Origin: an uncultured Alistipes sp.
Lineage (GTDB): Bacteria; Bacteroidota; Bacteroidia; Bacteroidales; Rikenellaceae
Assembly (NCBI GenBank): GCA_934754975.1
Contig: CAKVKI010000097.1
Location: 1 to 9,156 of the forward strand
Length of the DNA stretch: 9,156 nucleotides
Direction: 5' to 3'
Shown here: positions 1 through 5,993 of the stretch, in pieces
Numbering within the stretch: the stretch's first letter is position 1
How the letters are laid out: every line of letters begins with the position of its first letter
Translations under genes and position numbers: made by a program
Notes under the pieces: model-generated
The model's input: the letters and a program-made list of their open reading frames with translations, nothing else
Told to the model about the DNA's origin: nothing
The model's database searches: none

Positions 1-1
1 G

Positions 2-1381
2 TGCAAGAGCTGGCTGGACGGAGGTTTGCAGCCCCGCGCCGTGAGCCGCGACCTCGATTGGGGTATTCCCGTGCCGGTGGAGGGCGCCGAAGGGAAGGTG
101 CTTTATGTCTGGTTCGACGCTCCGATCGGTTATATATCTGCTACAAAGGACCTTACACCCGATTGGGAGACCTACTGGAAGTCGGAGGACACCAAGATGG
201 TCCATTTTATAGGCAAAGACAATATCGTTTTCCACTGCATCGTCTTCCCCTCGATGCTCAAGGCGCACGGCGGATATATCCTGCCCGAAAACGTGCCGGC
301 GAATGAGTTTCTGAACCTCGAAGGCGACAAGATTTCGACCTCGCGCAACTGGGCCGTGTGGCTGCACGAATACCTCGACGAGTTTCCGGGCAAGGAGGAT
401 GTGCTTCGTTACGTGCTTTGCGCCAATGCGCCCGAAACCAAGGACAACGACTTCACCTGGAAGGATTTCCAGGCCCGCAACAACAACGAGCTGGTCGCCG
501 TTCTGGGTAATTTCGTGAATCGCGCGTTGGTGCTGACCCGGAAATATTACGACGGGGAGGTTCCGGCCTGCGGCGAGCTGAATGACTATGACCGTCAGAC
601 TGTCGGCGATGTCGCCGCAGTGAAGGCTTCGCTTGAGTCCAATATAGAGAACTATCATTTCCGCGAAGCGCTGAAAGACGCCATGAATATCGCCCGCATC
701 GGTAATAAGTACCTTGCGGATACCGAGCCGTGGAAAGTCGTCAAGACCGATCCCGAACGTGTCGGGACGATTCTCAACATTGCACTGCAGATCACGGCCA
801 ATACGGCCATTGCAATCGAACCTTTCATGCCCTTCTCGGCGGAGAAGATACTGAAAATGCTCTCTGCCGATAAGTTCGGATGGGAACAGCTGGGGGCGAT
901 GGATCTGATTGCGGCCGGACATAAGATCGGGGAACCGGTTTTGCTGTTCGAGAAGATCGAGGACGACGTGATTCAGCGCCAGCTGGACAAACTTGCGGCG
1001 ACCAAAGAGGCCAATGAAGCGGCTGAAGCTTCTCAAAAGGTTGAACCTCAGAAAGATGCGATCAGTTTCGACGATTTCCAGAAAATGGATATCCGGGTTT
1101 CGACGATTCTTGCGGCTGAAAAGGTGGCAAAAACGAAGAAACTCTTGAAATTGACGGTCGATACGGGTATAGATCAGCGCGAAATAGTATCGGGAATCGC
1201 CGAATACTTCACGCCTGAGGAATTGGTCGGACGCCAGGTACTCGTGCTGGTTAATCTGCAACCCCGCGAATTGAAGGGAATTTTGTCGCGCGGCATGATT
1301 CTGATGGCCGAAGATGCGTCCGGAAAACTGCGCCTGCTGAGTCCGAATGAGGCGACGAACAGCGGAGCTGTCGTGGGATAA
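2..1381 (+). CDS. metG: Methionine--tRNA ligase, C-terminal 459 residues (5' end outside window)
   Basis: Class I aminoacyl-tRNA synthetase that charges tRNA-Met in the cytoplasm. The reading frame is open from the first bases of the window, so the true start and the HIGH-type ATP-binding motif lie to the left. Visible parts, numbered from the window edge, are: the end of the catalytic Rossmann domain with [13 protein letters not shown] and the [10 protein letters not shown] segment; the KMSKS-type loop as KISTS at bases 329-343, followed by [11 protein letters not shown]; the helical anticodon-binding domain with NFVNRALVL and EPWK; and, after a charged Ala/Glu/Lys-rich linker, a C-terminal OB-fold of the EMAP-II/Trbp111 tRNA-binding type (about residues 354-459, [12 protein letters not shown] to LLSPNEA). 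Such a C-terminal domain is typical of the long, dimeric MetG form of roughly 680 residues. The stop TAA lies 28 bp before ilvE on the same strand, so the two may be co-transcribed. No frameshift is seen. Identification is secure. Confidence 0.97.
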   Translation, partial: CKSWLDGGLQPRAVSRDLDWGIPVPVEGAEGKVLYVWFDAPIGYISATKDLTPDWETYWKSEDTKMVHFIGKDNIVFHCIVFPSMLKAHGGYILPENVPANEFLNLEGDKISTSRNWAVWLHEYLDEFPGKEDVLRYVLCANAPETKDNDFTWKDFQARNNNELVAVLGNFVNRALVLTRKYYDGEVPACGELNDYDRQTVGDVAAVKASLESNIENYHFREALKDAMNIARIGNKYLADTEPWKVVKTDPERVGTILNIALQITANTAIAIEPFMPFSAEKILKMLSADKFGWEQLGAMDLIAAGHKIGEPVLLFEKIEDDVIQRQLDKLAATKEANEAAEASQKVEPQKDAISFDDFQKMDIRVSTILAAEKVAKTKKLLKLTVDTGIDQREIVSGIAEYFTPEELVGRQVLVLVNLQPRELKGILSRGMILMAEDASGKLRLLSPNEATNSGAVVG

Positions 1382-1409
1382 TGTTGTAAAACCTTTAAAA
1401 CTTATTATA

Positions 1410-2423
1410 ATGGAAAATATGGATTGGGGTGCCTTGGGATTCGATTATCGCAAGACTGACGCAAATGTTCGTTATTATTACACGGACGGCAAATGGAGTG
1501 ATATGGAGATCACGGACGACGAGTATATCAAGATACACATGTCGGCGTCGTGTCTGCATTACGGGATCGAATTGTTCGAAGGGCTGAAAGCCTTTCGGGG
1601 CGTCGATGGAAAAGTCCGTCTCTTCCGTGTCGAGGAAAACGCCAAGCGCTTGCAGTCCTCGGCAGAGCGCCTTTGCCTTCCTGTCCCGACGATCGAGATG
1701 ATTGTCAAAGCTTGTGTCGAAGTGGTAAAACGCAATGAGAAATATATTCCTCCCTATGGCACCGGCGCTTCGCTCTATTTGCGTCCCGTTATGTTCGGCA
1801 CGACTGCCGGATTGGGTGTCAAGCCTGCCAAGGATGCTTTGCTTATTGTTTACTGTTCTCCCGTGGGCGCTTATTTCAAAGATGGTATCAAACCTATCTC
1901 CGTTGCCATAGACCGCGAACAGGACCGCGCTGCTCCACGTGGAACAGGCGACGTCAAGGTCGGTGGTAACTATGCTTCCAGTCTGCTGTCGGGTGAAAAC
2001 GGACATAAATTAGGCTATTCGAATATCATGTATCTCGATGCCGCAGAGCATAAGTATATTGAAGAGTGCGGAGCCTGCAATTTCTTCGGTATAAAAAATG
2101 GCAAATACATTACGCCCAAATCACCGTCGGTATTGCCGTCTATTACCAATAAGAGCTTACGCCAACTAGCTTCCGATATGGGGCTTGAGGTTGAAGACCG
2201 TCTGATTCCTGTTGAAGAACTTTCTTCTTTTGAGGAGTGCGGCGGCTGCGGAACGGCTGCTGTTATCTCCCCTATCGGAAAGATTTTCGATATGCAGACG
2301 AATGAGATTTATGAATATGGAAACGAAGTTGGAAAAGTTTGTATGGAACTTTACACCCGGCTTCAAGATATTCAGTATGGTCGTGCTGAGGATAAATATG
2401 GTTGGTGTACGATCGTTGAATAA
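1410..2423 (+). CDS. ilvE: Branched-chain-amino-acid aminotransferase (BCAT, class IV PLP enzyme)
   Basis: PLP-dependent enzyme exchanging amino groups between leucine, isoleucine or valine and 2-oxoglutarate; it is the last step of branched-chain amino acid synthesis. The protein has 337 residues, of the longer eukaryote-like BCAT subtype. Visible features are LHYGIELFEGLKAFR (residues 49-63), YLRPVMFGT (123-131), the Schiff-base lysine K183 in GDVKVGGNYASSL, the cofactor-binding stretch EECGACNFF (218-226), and GTAAVISPIGKI near the end. A CGGC Cys pair (277-280) precedes GTAAV; it is not in the place of the redox CXXC of mammalian BCAT. The frame is open upstream to an ATG at 1347 inside metG, but family N-termini fit the ATG at 1410 or the next one at 1419. 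No Shine-Dalgarno is visible, only an A/T-rich leader. Codons 175-179 contain a parS-like site. The gene is visibly less GC-rich at third positions than the TPR and EnvC genes to the right. Confidence 0.96.
   Translation: MENMDWGALGFDYRKTDANVRYYYTDGKWSDMEITDDEYIKIHMSASCLHYGIELFEGLKAFRGVDGKVRLFRVEENAKRLQSSAERLCLPVPTIEMIVKACVEVVKRNEKYIPPYGTGASLYLRPVMFGTTAGLGVKPAKDALLIVYCSPVGAYFKDGIKPISVAIDREQDRAAPRGTGDVKVGGNYASSLLSGENGHKLGYSNIMYLDAAEHKYIEECGACNFFGIKNGKYITPKSPSVLPSITNKSLRQLASDMGLEVEDRLIPVEELSSFEECGGCGTAAVISPIGKIFDMQTNEIYEYGNEVGKVCMELYTRLQDIQYGRAEDKYGWCTIVE
1931..1946. other. parS: parS-like ParB-binding site 1, inside ilvE
   Basis: TGCTCCACGTGGAACA differs at one position (T3 to C) from the 16-bp parS consensus form TGTTCCACGTGGAACA, to which the ParB/Spo0J CTPase loads. 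The inner 10 bp (TCCACGTGGA) are a perfect palindrome. It falls in frame over the IlvE codons for Ala175-Pro176-Arg177-Gly178-Thr179. The match and the neighbouring two copies are seen directly; ParB binding is inferred from the family motif. Confidence 0.8.
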
Positions 2424-2437
2424 TATTTTGACTTATC

Positions 2438-2473
2438 ATATTAAAGGCCGCTCATTTGAGCGGCCTTTAATAT
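2438..2473. terminator. Bidirectional intrinsic terminator between convergent ilvE and mnmG
   Basis: A perfect 16-bp inverted repeat (2438-2453 with 2458-2473) encloses a 4-base loop ATTT. The stem core is GGCCGCTC/GAGCGGCC, flanked by A- and T-rich ends that supply an A-run on the 5' side and a U-run on the 3' side in either direction. It starts 14 bp after the ilvE stop and lies 113 bp beyond the mnmG stop, so it can end both convergent transcripts. The T run is short and broken (CTTTAATATT), so some read-through is possible. The next base begins parS-like site 2. Confidence 0.88.
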
Positions 2474-2489
2474 TGTTCCACGTGGAACC
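2474..2489. other. parS: parS-like ParB-binding site 2, intergenic
   Basis: TGTTCCACGTGGAACC matches the parS form TGTTCCACGTGGAACA at 15 of 16 positions. The inner 14 bp GTTCCACGTGGAAC (2475-2488) form a perfect palindrome, making this the most symmetric of the three copies. It begins at the base after the terminator stem. A role as a ParB nucleation site is inferred from the motif and from clustering with two other copies. Confidence 0.87.
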
Positions 2490-2537
2490 GTGCGATTGTG
2501 GTTTGTGATCATATAGGGGTTATGTGACTCGCTAGAT

Positions 2538-2553
2538 TGCTCCACGTGGAACT
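2538..2553. other. parS: parS-like ParB-binding site 3, intergenic
   Basis: TGCTCCACGTGGAACT differs from TGTTCCACGTGGAACA at two positions (T3 to C, A16 to T). The central TCCACGTGGA is a perfect palindrome. It lies 64 bp centre to centre from site 2 and 34 bp past the mnmG stop, within the 3' untranslated part of the mnmG transcript. It shares the T3-to-C change with site 1. It is probably the weakest copy if scored by match alone. Confidence 0.78.
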
Positions 2554-2586
2554 TTTCTCTTCTGTTTATTGTGACCGTTCTTTGCT

Positions 2587-4470
2587 TTATCTTCCGAATT
2601 TAACCAGCAAAACATTGACATCAGCCGGAGAAACTCCCGGGATTCGGGACGCCTGCCCTATTGTTGCCGGCCGTATTCGGGTCAGTTTTTGGCGGGCTTC
2701 TATCGTCAGGGAGTTCATCGAATGAAAATCAAAATCTTCGGGAATACGAATATTTTCGAGTCGGTGCAGTTTTTCCGCAATGAATTTCTCGCGTTCTATA
2801 TACCCTTTGTACTTGATTTGAATTTCGGCTTCTTCGACGGCTTCGGCGGAAATATTGTTCTCACTGATGAATTTCCGGAGTTTGGGCAGCGTCTCCGAGA
2901 GCGAATCGAACGTAACATTGTTGCGCATCAGTATATCGTAAAGTTTCCTTCCCTGAGCTAAAGGCTCCGAATTTACCGATTTCAAATAGTCGTTGATTTC
3001 GGCTGCTTTGATGCTCTGCCGGCGTGCGAAAGAAATAAGCGATTCTACGGACGTATTTTTTTCGACGAAATGGTCGTATCTTTTTTGTGAAATCAAGCCT
3101 ATTTTGTAACCGAGGGGAGTCAGTCTGATATCCGCATTGTCTTGCCGGAGGAGTATGCGGTATTCGGCTCGCGAAGTAAACATGCGGTAAGGTTCGTCCA
3201 CTCCTTTAGTGACAAGATCGTCGATCAGCACTCCGATATAGGCTTCGTCGCGCTGCAATACGATCGCTTCTTCTCCTTTCAGCGTCCGATGGGCGTTGAT
3301 TCCGGCCATGAGTCCCTGTGCCGCGGCCTCCTCGTATCCGGTGGTTCCGTTTACCTGTCCGGCGAAATACAAGCCGGAAACAAGTTTTGTTTCGAGCGAA
3401 TGATGTAATTGCGTCGGCGGGAAATAGTCGTATTCGATGGCGTAACCGGGGCGGAATATGTGTAAATCTTCGAATCCCCGGATTTTGTGCAGCGCTTCCC
3501 ACTGTATATCCCAGGGCAGCGACGACGAAAATCCGTTGATATAATATTCGTTGGTCGATTCTCCTTCGGGTTCCAGGAAGAGCTGGTGCTGTTCCTTGTC
3601 GGCAAAGGTCCGAAGCTTGTCTTCGATGCTCGGGCAGTAGCGGGGGCCGATTCCCTTGATGGTCCCGTTGAACAGGGGCGAGCGGTCGAAACCGGTGCGC
3701 AGGAGGTCGTGTACTTCGGGCGAAGTGTAGACCAGAAAACAAGGCAGTTGCTGTTTAACTGGTTGTGTGTCAGGTGAAAATGAGAACTTGGCCGGATTTT
3801 CGTCGCCGTACTGCGGTTCGAGTATTTCGAAGTCGATCGTGCGTGCGTCGAGACGCGCCGGAGTGCCTGTTTTCATACGCCCGGTTTCGAATCCGACGGC
3901 GCGCAGGGATTCCGTGATTCCGTGCGAAGCGGCATCCCCCGCCCTTCCCCCTTCGGCGTGCGAAGTGCCGCAGTGCATCAGTCCTCCGAGAAATGTTCCC
4001 GAAGTCAGCACGACGGCGCGGCAGGCGAATTCGATCCCCATCTGAGTTTTTACGCCTTTTATGCGGGGTTTGGCCGCGGAGGTGTCGAAGAGGAGTTCCG
4101 TTGCCGCATCCTGCCAGATATAGAGGTTCACGGTATTTTCGAGCGTGTGTCGCCACTGGGCCGAGAAGCGCGATTTGTCGCACTGGGCGCGCGGACTCCA
4201 CATGGCGGCGCCTTTCGAACGGTTGAGCATCCGGAATTGGATGGTCGTGAGGTCGGTGATGCGTCCCATCTGCCCGCCTAAAGCATCTATCTCTCTGACA
4301 ATCTGTCCTTTGGCAACTCCTCCTACTGCCGGGTTGCAGGACATCGACGCCATTTTGGTCATATCCATCGTAAGCAGCAGCGTCCGCGAGCCGAGACGCG
4401 CCGCGGCCGCAGCCGCTTCGCATCCGGCGTGTCCGCCGCCGATGACTATAATATCGTAGTCGAGTGTCAT
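2587..4470 (-). CDS. mnmG: tRNA uridine-5-carboxymethylaminomethyl(34) synthesis enzyme MnmG (GidA)
   Basis: FAD protein that works with the GTPase MnmE to install the carboxymethylaminomethyl (or aminomethyl) group on wobble uridine 34 of several tRNAs. The 627-residue length matches the family (about 630). Seen in order: N-terminal FAD dinucleotide fold IIVIGGGHAGCEAA (7-20); CNPAVGGVAKG (45-55) with C45, and GPRYCPSIEDK (275-285) with C279, which correspond to the two conserved cysteines implicated in methylene transfer; YFAGQVNGTTGYEEAAAQG (368-386); FTSRAEYRILLRQDNADIRL (431-450); and a C-terminal helical domain (about 545-627) with IQIKYKGYIERE, used for MnmE and tRNA contact. The frame is open upstream to 4593, but homology begins at the ATG at 4470, which overlaps the preceding lipoprotein stop as ATGA, implying coupled translation. 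It is the last gene of the minus-strand cluster. The 3' third is less GC-rich than the 5' part. Confidence 0.98.
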   Translation of the reverse strand: MTLDYDIIVIGGGHAGCEAAAAAARLGSRTLLLTMDMTKMASMSCNPAVGGVAKGQIVREIDALGGQMGRITDLTTIQFRMLNRSKGAAMWSPRAQCDKSRFSAQWRHTLENTVNLYIWQDAATELLFDTSAAKPRIKGVKTQMGIEFACRAVVLTSGTFLGGLMHCGTSHAEGGRAGDAASHGITESLRAVGFETGRMKTGTPARLDARTIDFEILEPQYGDENPAKFSFSPDTQPVKQQLPCFLVYTSPEVHDLLRTGFDRSPLFNGTIKGIGPRYCPSIEDKLRTFADKEQHQLFLEPEGESTNEYYINGFSSSLPWDIQWEALHKIRGFEDLHIFRPGYAIEYDYFPPTQLHHSLETKLVSGLYFAGQVNGTTGYEEAAAQGLMAGINAHRTLKGEEAIVLQRDEAYIGVLIDDLVTKGVDEPYRMFTSRAEYRILLRQDNADIRLTPLGYKIGLISQKRYDHFVEKNTSVESLISFARRQSIKAAEINDYLKSVNSEPLAQGRKLYDILMRNNVTFDSLSETLPKLRKFISENNISAEAVEEAEIQIKYKGYIEREKFIAEKLHRLENIRIPEDFDFHSMNSLTIEARQKLTRIRPATIGQASRIPGVSPADVNVLLVKFGR

Positions 4471-5375
4471 TCTTCTGGTTTGTTTTCTGTCTGCTGATCG
4501 ACGCTGCCGGTGTCCCGTCCGGCGATCAGGGCTTCGTAATCCGGTTCGTCCCAATCGATTTCGTTTCCGTCGGGCAAATCCGTGAAGTCCCATTCGATAA
4601 GATCCATTTCGCGGACTGTTTCAAGCGGGGCATGAAGACCGAGGTACCGGGGTTTTTCCTGGTCCTCTTCGCTGAACGCGAATACGGCGATTTTGCGCAC
4701 GGGGTCCACGATGTAGACGTCTACCTGCCGTATATCCGGATAACCGGCCGTTGTGCGGAAGCGGTAGTGCGTGGGGGCGATGCGCTCGAAAGCGTCGATG
4801 ACCGAGGGATAAGGGCCGTCCATCATCTGCCGGACGAACAGCGATTCGGTGATCCATATCGGATACCAATCGAGCATGTCCACGTAATACTTGCCCCGGT
4901 AAGAACATATCGGAATCCAGGCCCGGGGACACTCCTGCAGCGAATAGACCGGGAGCGGTTCGGGATGTTGTTCCTTGAGTAATTCGAGGTATTGCGCGAA
5001 AGAATCCCTGTTCCAATCATCGTAACCGGGTGTCGAACACGAGGCGAGCAGGCGATAGGACTCCGATTCCCGGTTTTTTTCGATGTATGCCCTGCAATGC
5101 GAGGTGCGGTCGTGTTCGGGATCGTAAACCGATGATTGGTAAAGGAACGTCGTGTCGTTCTCCACGAAAGGCCCGTGCCGTTCGAAATTCCGGCCTGTCG
5201 GATTTGCTTCGGGGATGGAATCGCACACGGGGGCGACGGCTGTTTCGGCGACGGCGGAATCGGCGGCAGGCAAGGCTGCCGCGACGCTGTTATCCGTGTT
5301 GTCATTCGCTGTCCTGCGCCCCAGGCAGCCGGCGGACAGTAATCCGATAAGAAGAATCAACAGTCGTGTTTTCAT
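4467..5375 (-). CDS. Predicted lipoprotein of unknown function, translationally coupled to mnmG
   Basis: 302 residues, family not recognised. The N-terminus is a lipoprotein signal peptide: MKTR, a Leu/Ile-rich core, and a lipobox LSAGC with C17 as the expected lipidated residue; the -3 residue is Ser rather than the usual Leu. Residues after C17 (LGRRT) are basic and lack the acidic run that marks surface export in some Bacteroidota, so a periplasm-facing location is the simpler guess. An Ala-rich linker (30-52) leads to a compact domain (about 62-285) rich in Tyr, Trp and Asp. That domain holds five further cysteines (51, 94, 113, 149, 157), the segment DWYPIWITESLF (169-180) and a YIVDPVRKIAVFAF strand pair (221-234). 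The acidic tail is probably disordered. The start lies 4 bp after the ybeY stop, and the stop overlaps the mnmG start by 4 bp. That placement argues that it is a real, expressed gene; function is unknown. Confidence 0.88.
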   Translation of the reverse strand: MKTRLLILLIGLLSAGCLGRRTANDNTDNSVAAALPAADSAVAETAVAPVCDSIPEANPTGRNFERHGPFVENDTTFLYQSSVYDPEHDRTSHCRAYIEKNRESESYRLLASCSTPGYDDWNRDSFAQYLELLKEQHPEPLPVYSLQECPRAWIPICSYRGKYYVDMLDWYPIWITESLFVRQMMDGPYPSVIDAFERIAPTHYRFRTTAGYPDIRQVDVYIVDPVRKIAVFAFSEEDQEKPRYLGLHAPLETVREMDLIEWDFTDLPDGNEIDWDEPDYEALIAGRDTGSVDQQTENKPEE

Positions 5376-5379
5376 GGAT

Positions 5380-5823
5380 TCAGGCGTTATTCTCCGGGTT
5401 CTCCCAGAATTTCAGGTATTTATCCTCCTTGCGGTGCATCTGCGCATTGGTGCGGGGGGTCTTGTCGCCCTGTCCGCAGAGGTGCAGTACGCCGTGGACC
5501 ACTACCCTGCGCATCTCCTGGAGCGTCGTGAATCCGTATCGGCGGGCGTTGTCGGCCACGGTTTCCACGTCGATGAAGACGTCGCCCGAAACCACCCGGG
5601 CGTCTTTGCGGTCGCTGTAGTCGAACGTGATGACGTCGGTGAAATAGTCGTGCCCCAGGTACTGGCGGTTCATCTCCAGCAGCCGCTGCGCCGAACAGAA
5701 GATGTAACTCACGTCGCCCAGTTCATACCCTTCCTCCTGCGCGACCCGGCGGAGCCATTCGGCGGTCAGCCGCTTCCGGGGCAGCCGGTAATTGCAATCG
5801 TCCGTGTAATATTTGACAGCCAT
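5380..5823 (-). CDS. ybeY: Endoribonuclease YbeY, rRNA maturation / ribosome quality control
   Basis: Small metal-dependent single-strand endoribonuclease (UPF0054) needed for 16S rRNA 3'-end processing and ribosome quality control. The 147-residue length is normal. Signature parts: FTDVITFDY (61-69), then SGDVFIDVETVADNA (79-93), and the metal-binding helix VVVHGVLHLCGQGDKT (107-122). H110 and H114 match the first two zinc ligands of the family. The third ligand, a His six residues after H114 in the Escherichia coli protein, is D120 here, within GDK instead of GYDH. My recollection is that other Bacteroidota also have a DK variant here; this was not checked. The stop lies 4 bp before the lipoprotein start, so the two are probably co-translated. 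The start ATG at 5823 follows an A-rich stretch with no clear Shine-Dalgarno. Confidence 0.95.
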   Translation of the reverse strand: MAVKYYTDDCNYRLPRKRLTAEWLRRVAQEEGYELGDVSYIFCSAQRLLEMNRQYLGHDYFTDVITFDYSDRKDARVVSGDVFIDVETVADNARRYGFTTLQEMRRVVVHGVLHLCGQGDKTPRTNAQMHRKEDKYLKFWENPENNA

Positions 5824-5993
5824 TTTTCCGTTGTTTTCAGGTTTTATACGATTCGTCCGGGCTGTTCCGCCGCGGGGTGCTGTGCCGGCTTTCCGGTTCG
5901 GGCGGGGTCCCGTGCATTGCCGGGTCCGGGAGTCTGCCTGCGGATGCCGTCCGCGGGGCTTGGGAAGCCGTCCGGCCGTATGTCGTCCTCATG
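5824..5993 (-). other. GC-rich 170-bp spacer between the EnvC-like gene and ybeY
   Basis: This is the only sizeable gap in the minus-strand cluster. Its middle (about 5870-5975) is strikingly rich in CCGG, GGGG and CCGCGG runs. An imperfect hairpin is visible at 5906-5927: arms GGTCCCG and CGGGTCC with one T-T mismatch and an 8-base loop. No U-run follows it, so a terminator is not supported. No Bacteroidota-type promoter (TTTG near -33, TAnnTTTG near -7) is evident ahead of ybeY. The gap could be a processing region, an internal attenuator, or a decayed gene. Confidence 0.4.
5837..5992 (-). CDS. Possible 51-residue small ORF between the EnvC-like gene and ybeY (doubtful)
   Basis: An ATG sits one base after the EnvC-like stop codon (TAACATG) and opens a frame of 51 codons ending in TGA, 13 bp before the ybeY start. 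The predicted peptide is rich in Arg, Pro, Ser and Thr, with no hydrophobic segment and no recognised motif (starts MRTTYGRTASQ, ends DESYKT). The tight placement would suit an operon gene. However, the composition looks like what a GC-rich spacer gives by chance, and the opposite strand is also open here. Treat it as a candidate only. Confidence 0.2.
   Translation of the reverse strand: MRTTYGRTASQAPRTASAGRLPDPAMHGTPPEPESRHSTPRRNSPDESYKT

Noticed and set aside
1347..1409. Upstream ATG extending IlvE by 21 residues into metG
   Set aside because: The extra residues lie within metG in another frame and do not resemble BCAT N-termini; ATG 1410 fits the family start.
1395..2006. A 203-codon minus-strand open frame opposite ilvE
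   Set aside because: It is antisense to a confidently identified enzyme; there is no coding signature or homology pattern.
2475..2552. Reading the CACGTG palindromes as generic transcription-factor operators
   Set aside because: The conserved length is 14-16 bp with parS-specific flanks (TGYTCC...GGAAC), and one copy is deep within ilvE. The parS reading explains all three better, though binding is untested.
4471..4593. 41-residue N-terminal extension of MnmG
   Set aside because: The Arg-rich sequence is the lipoprotein C-terminal coding region read in another frame. MnmG homology starts at MTLDYDIIVIGGG, preceded by the ATGA overlap.
5906..5927. Imperfect hairpin as an intrinsic terminator after the EnvC-like gene
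   Set aside because: It has a short mismatched stem and no U-run on either strand, within generally GC-rich sequence that forms such pairs easily.
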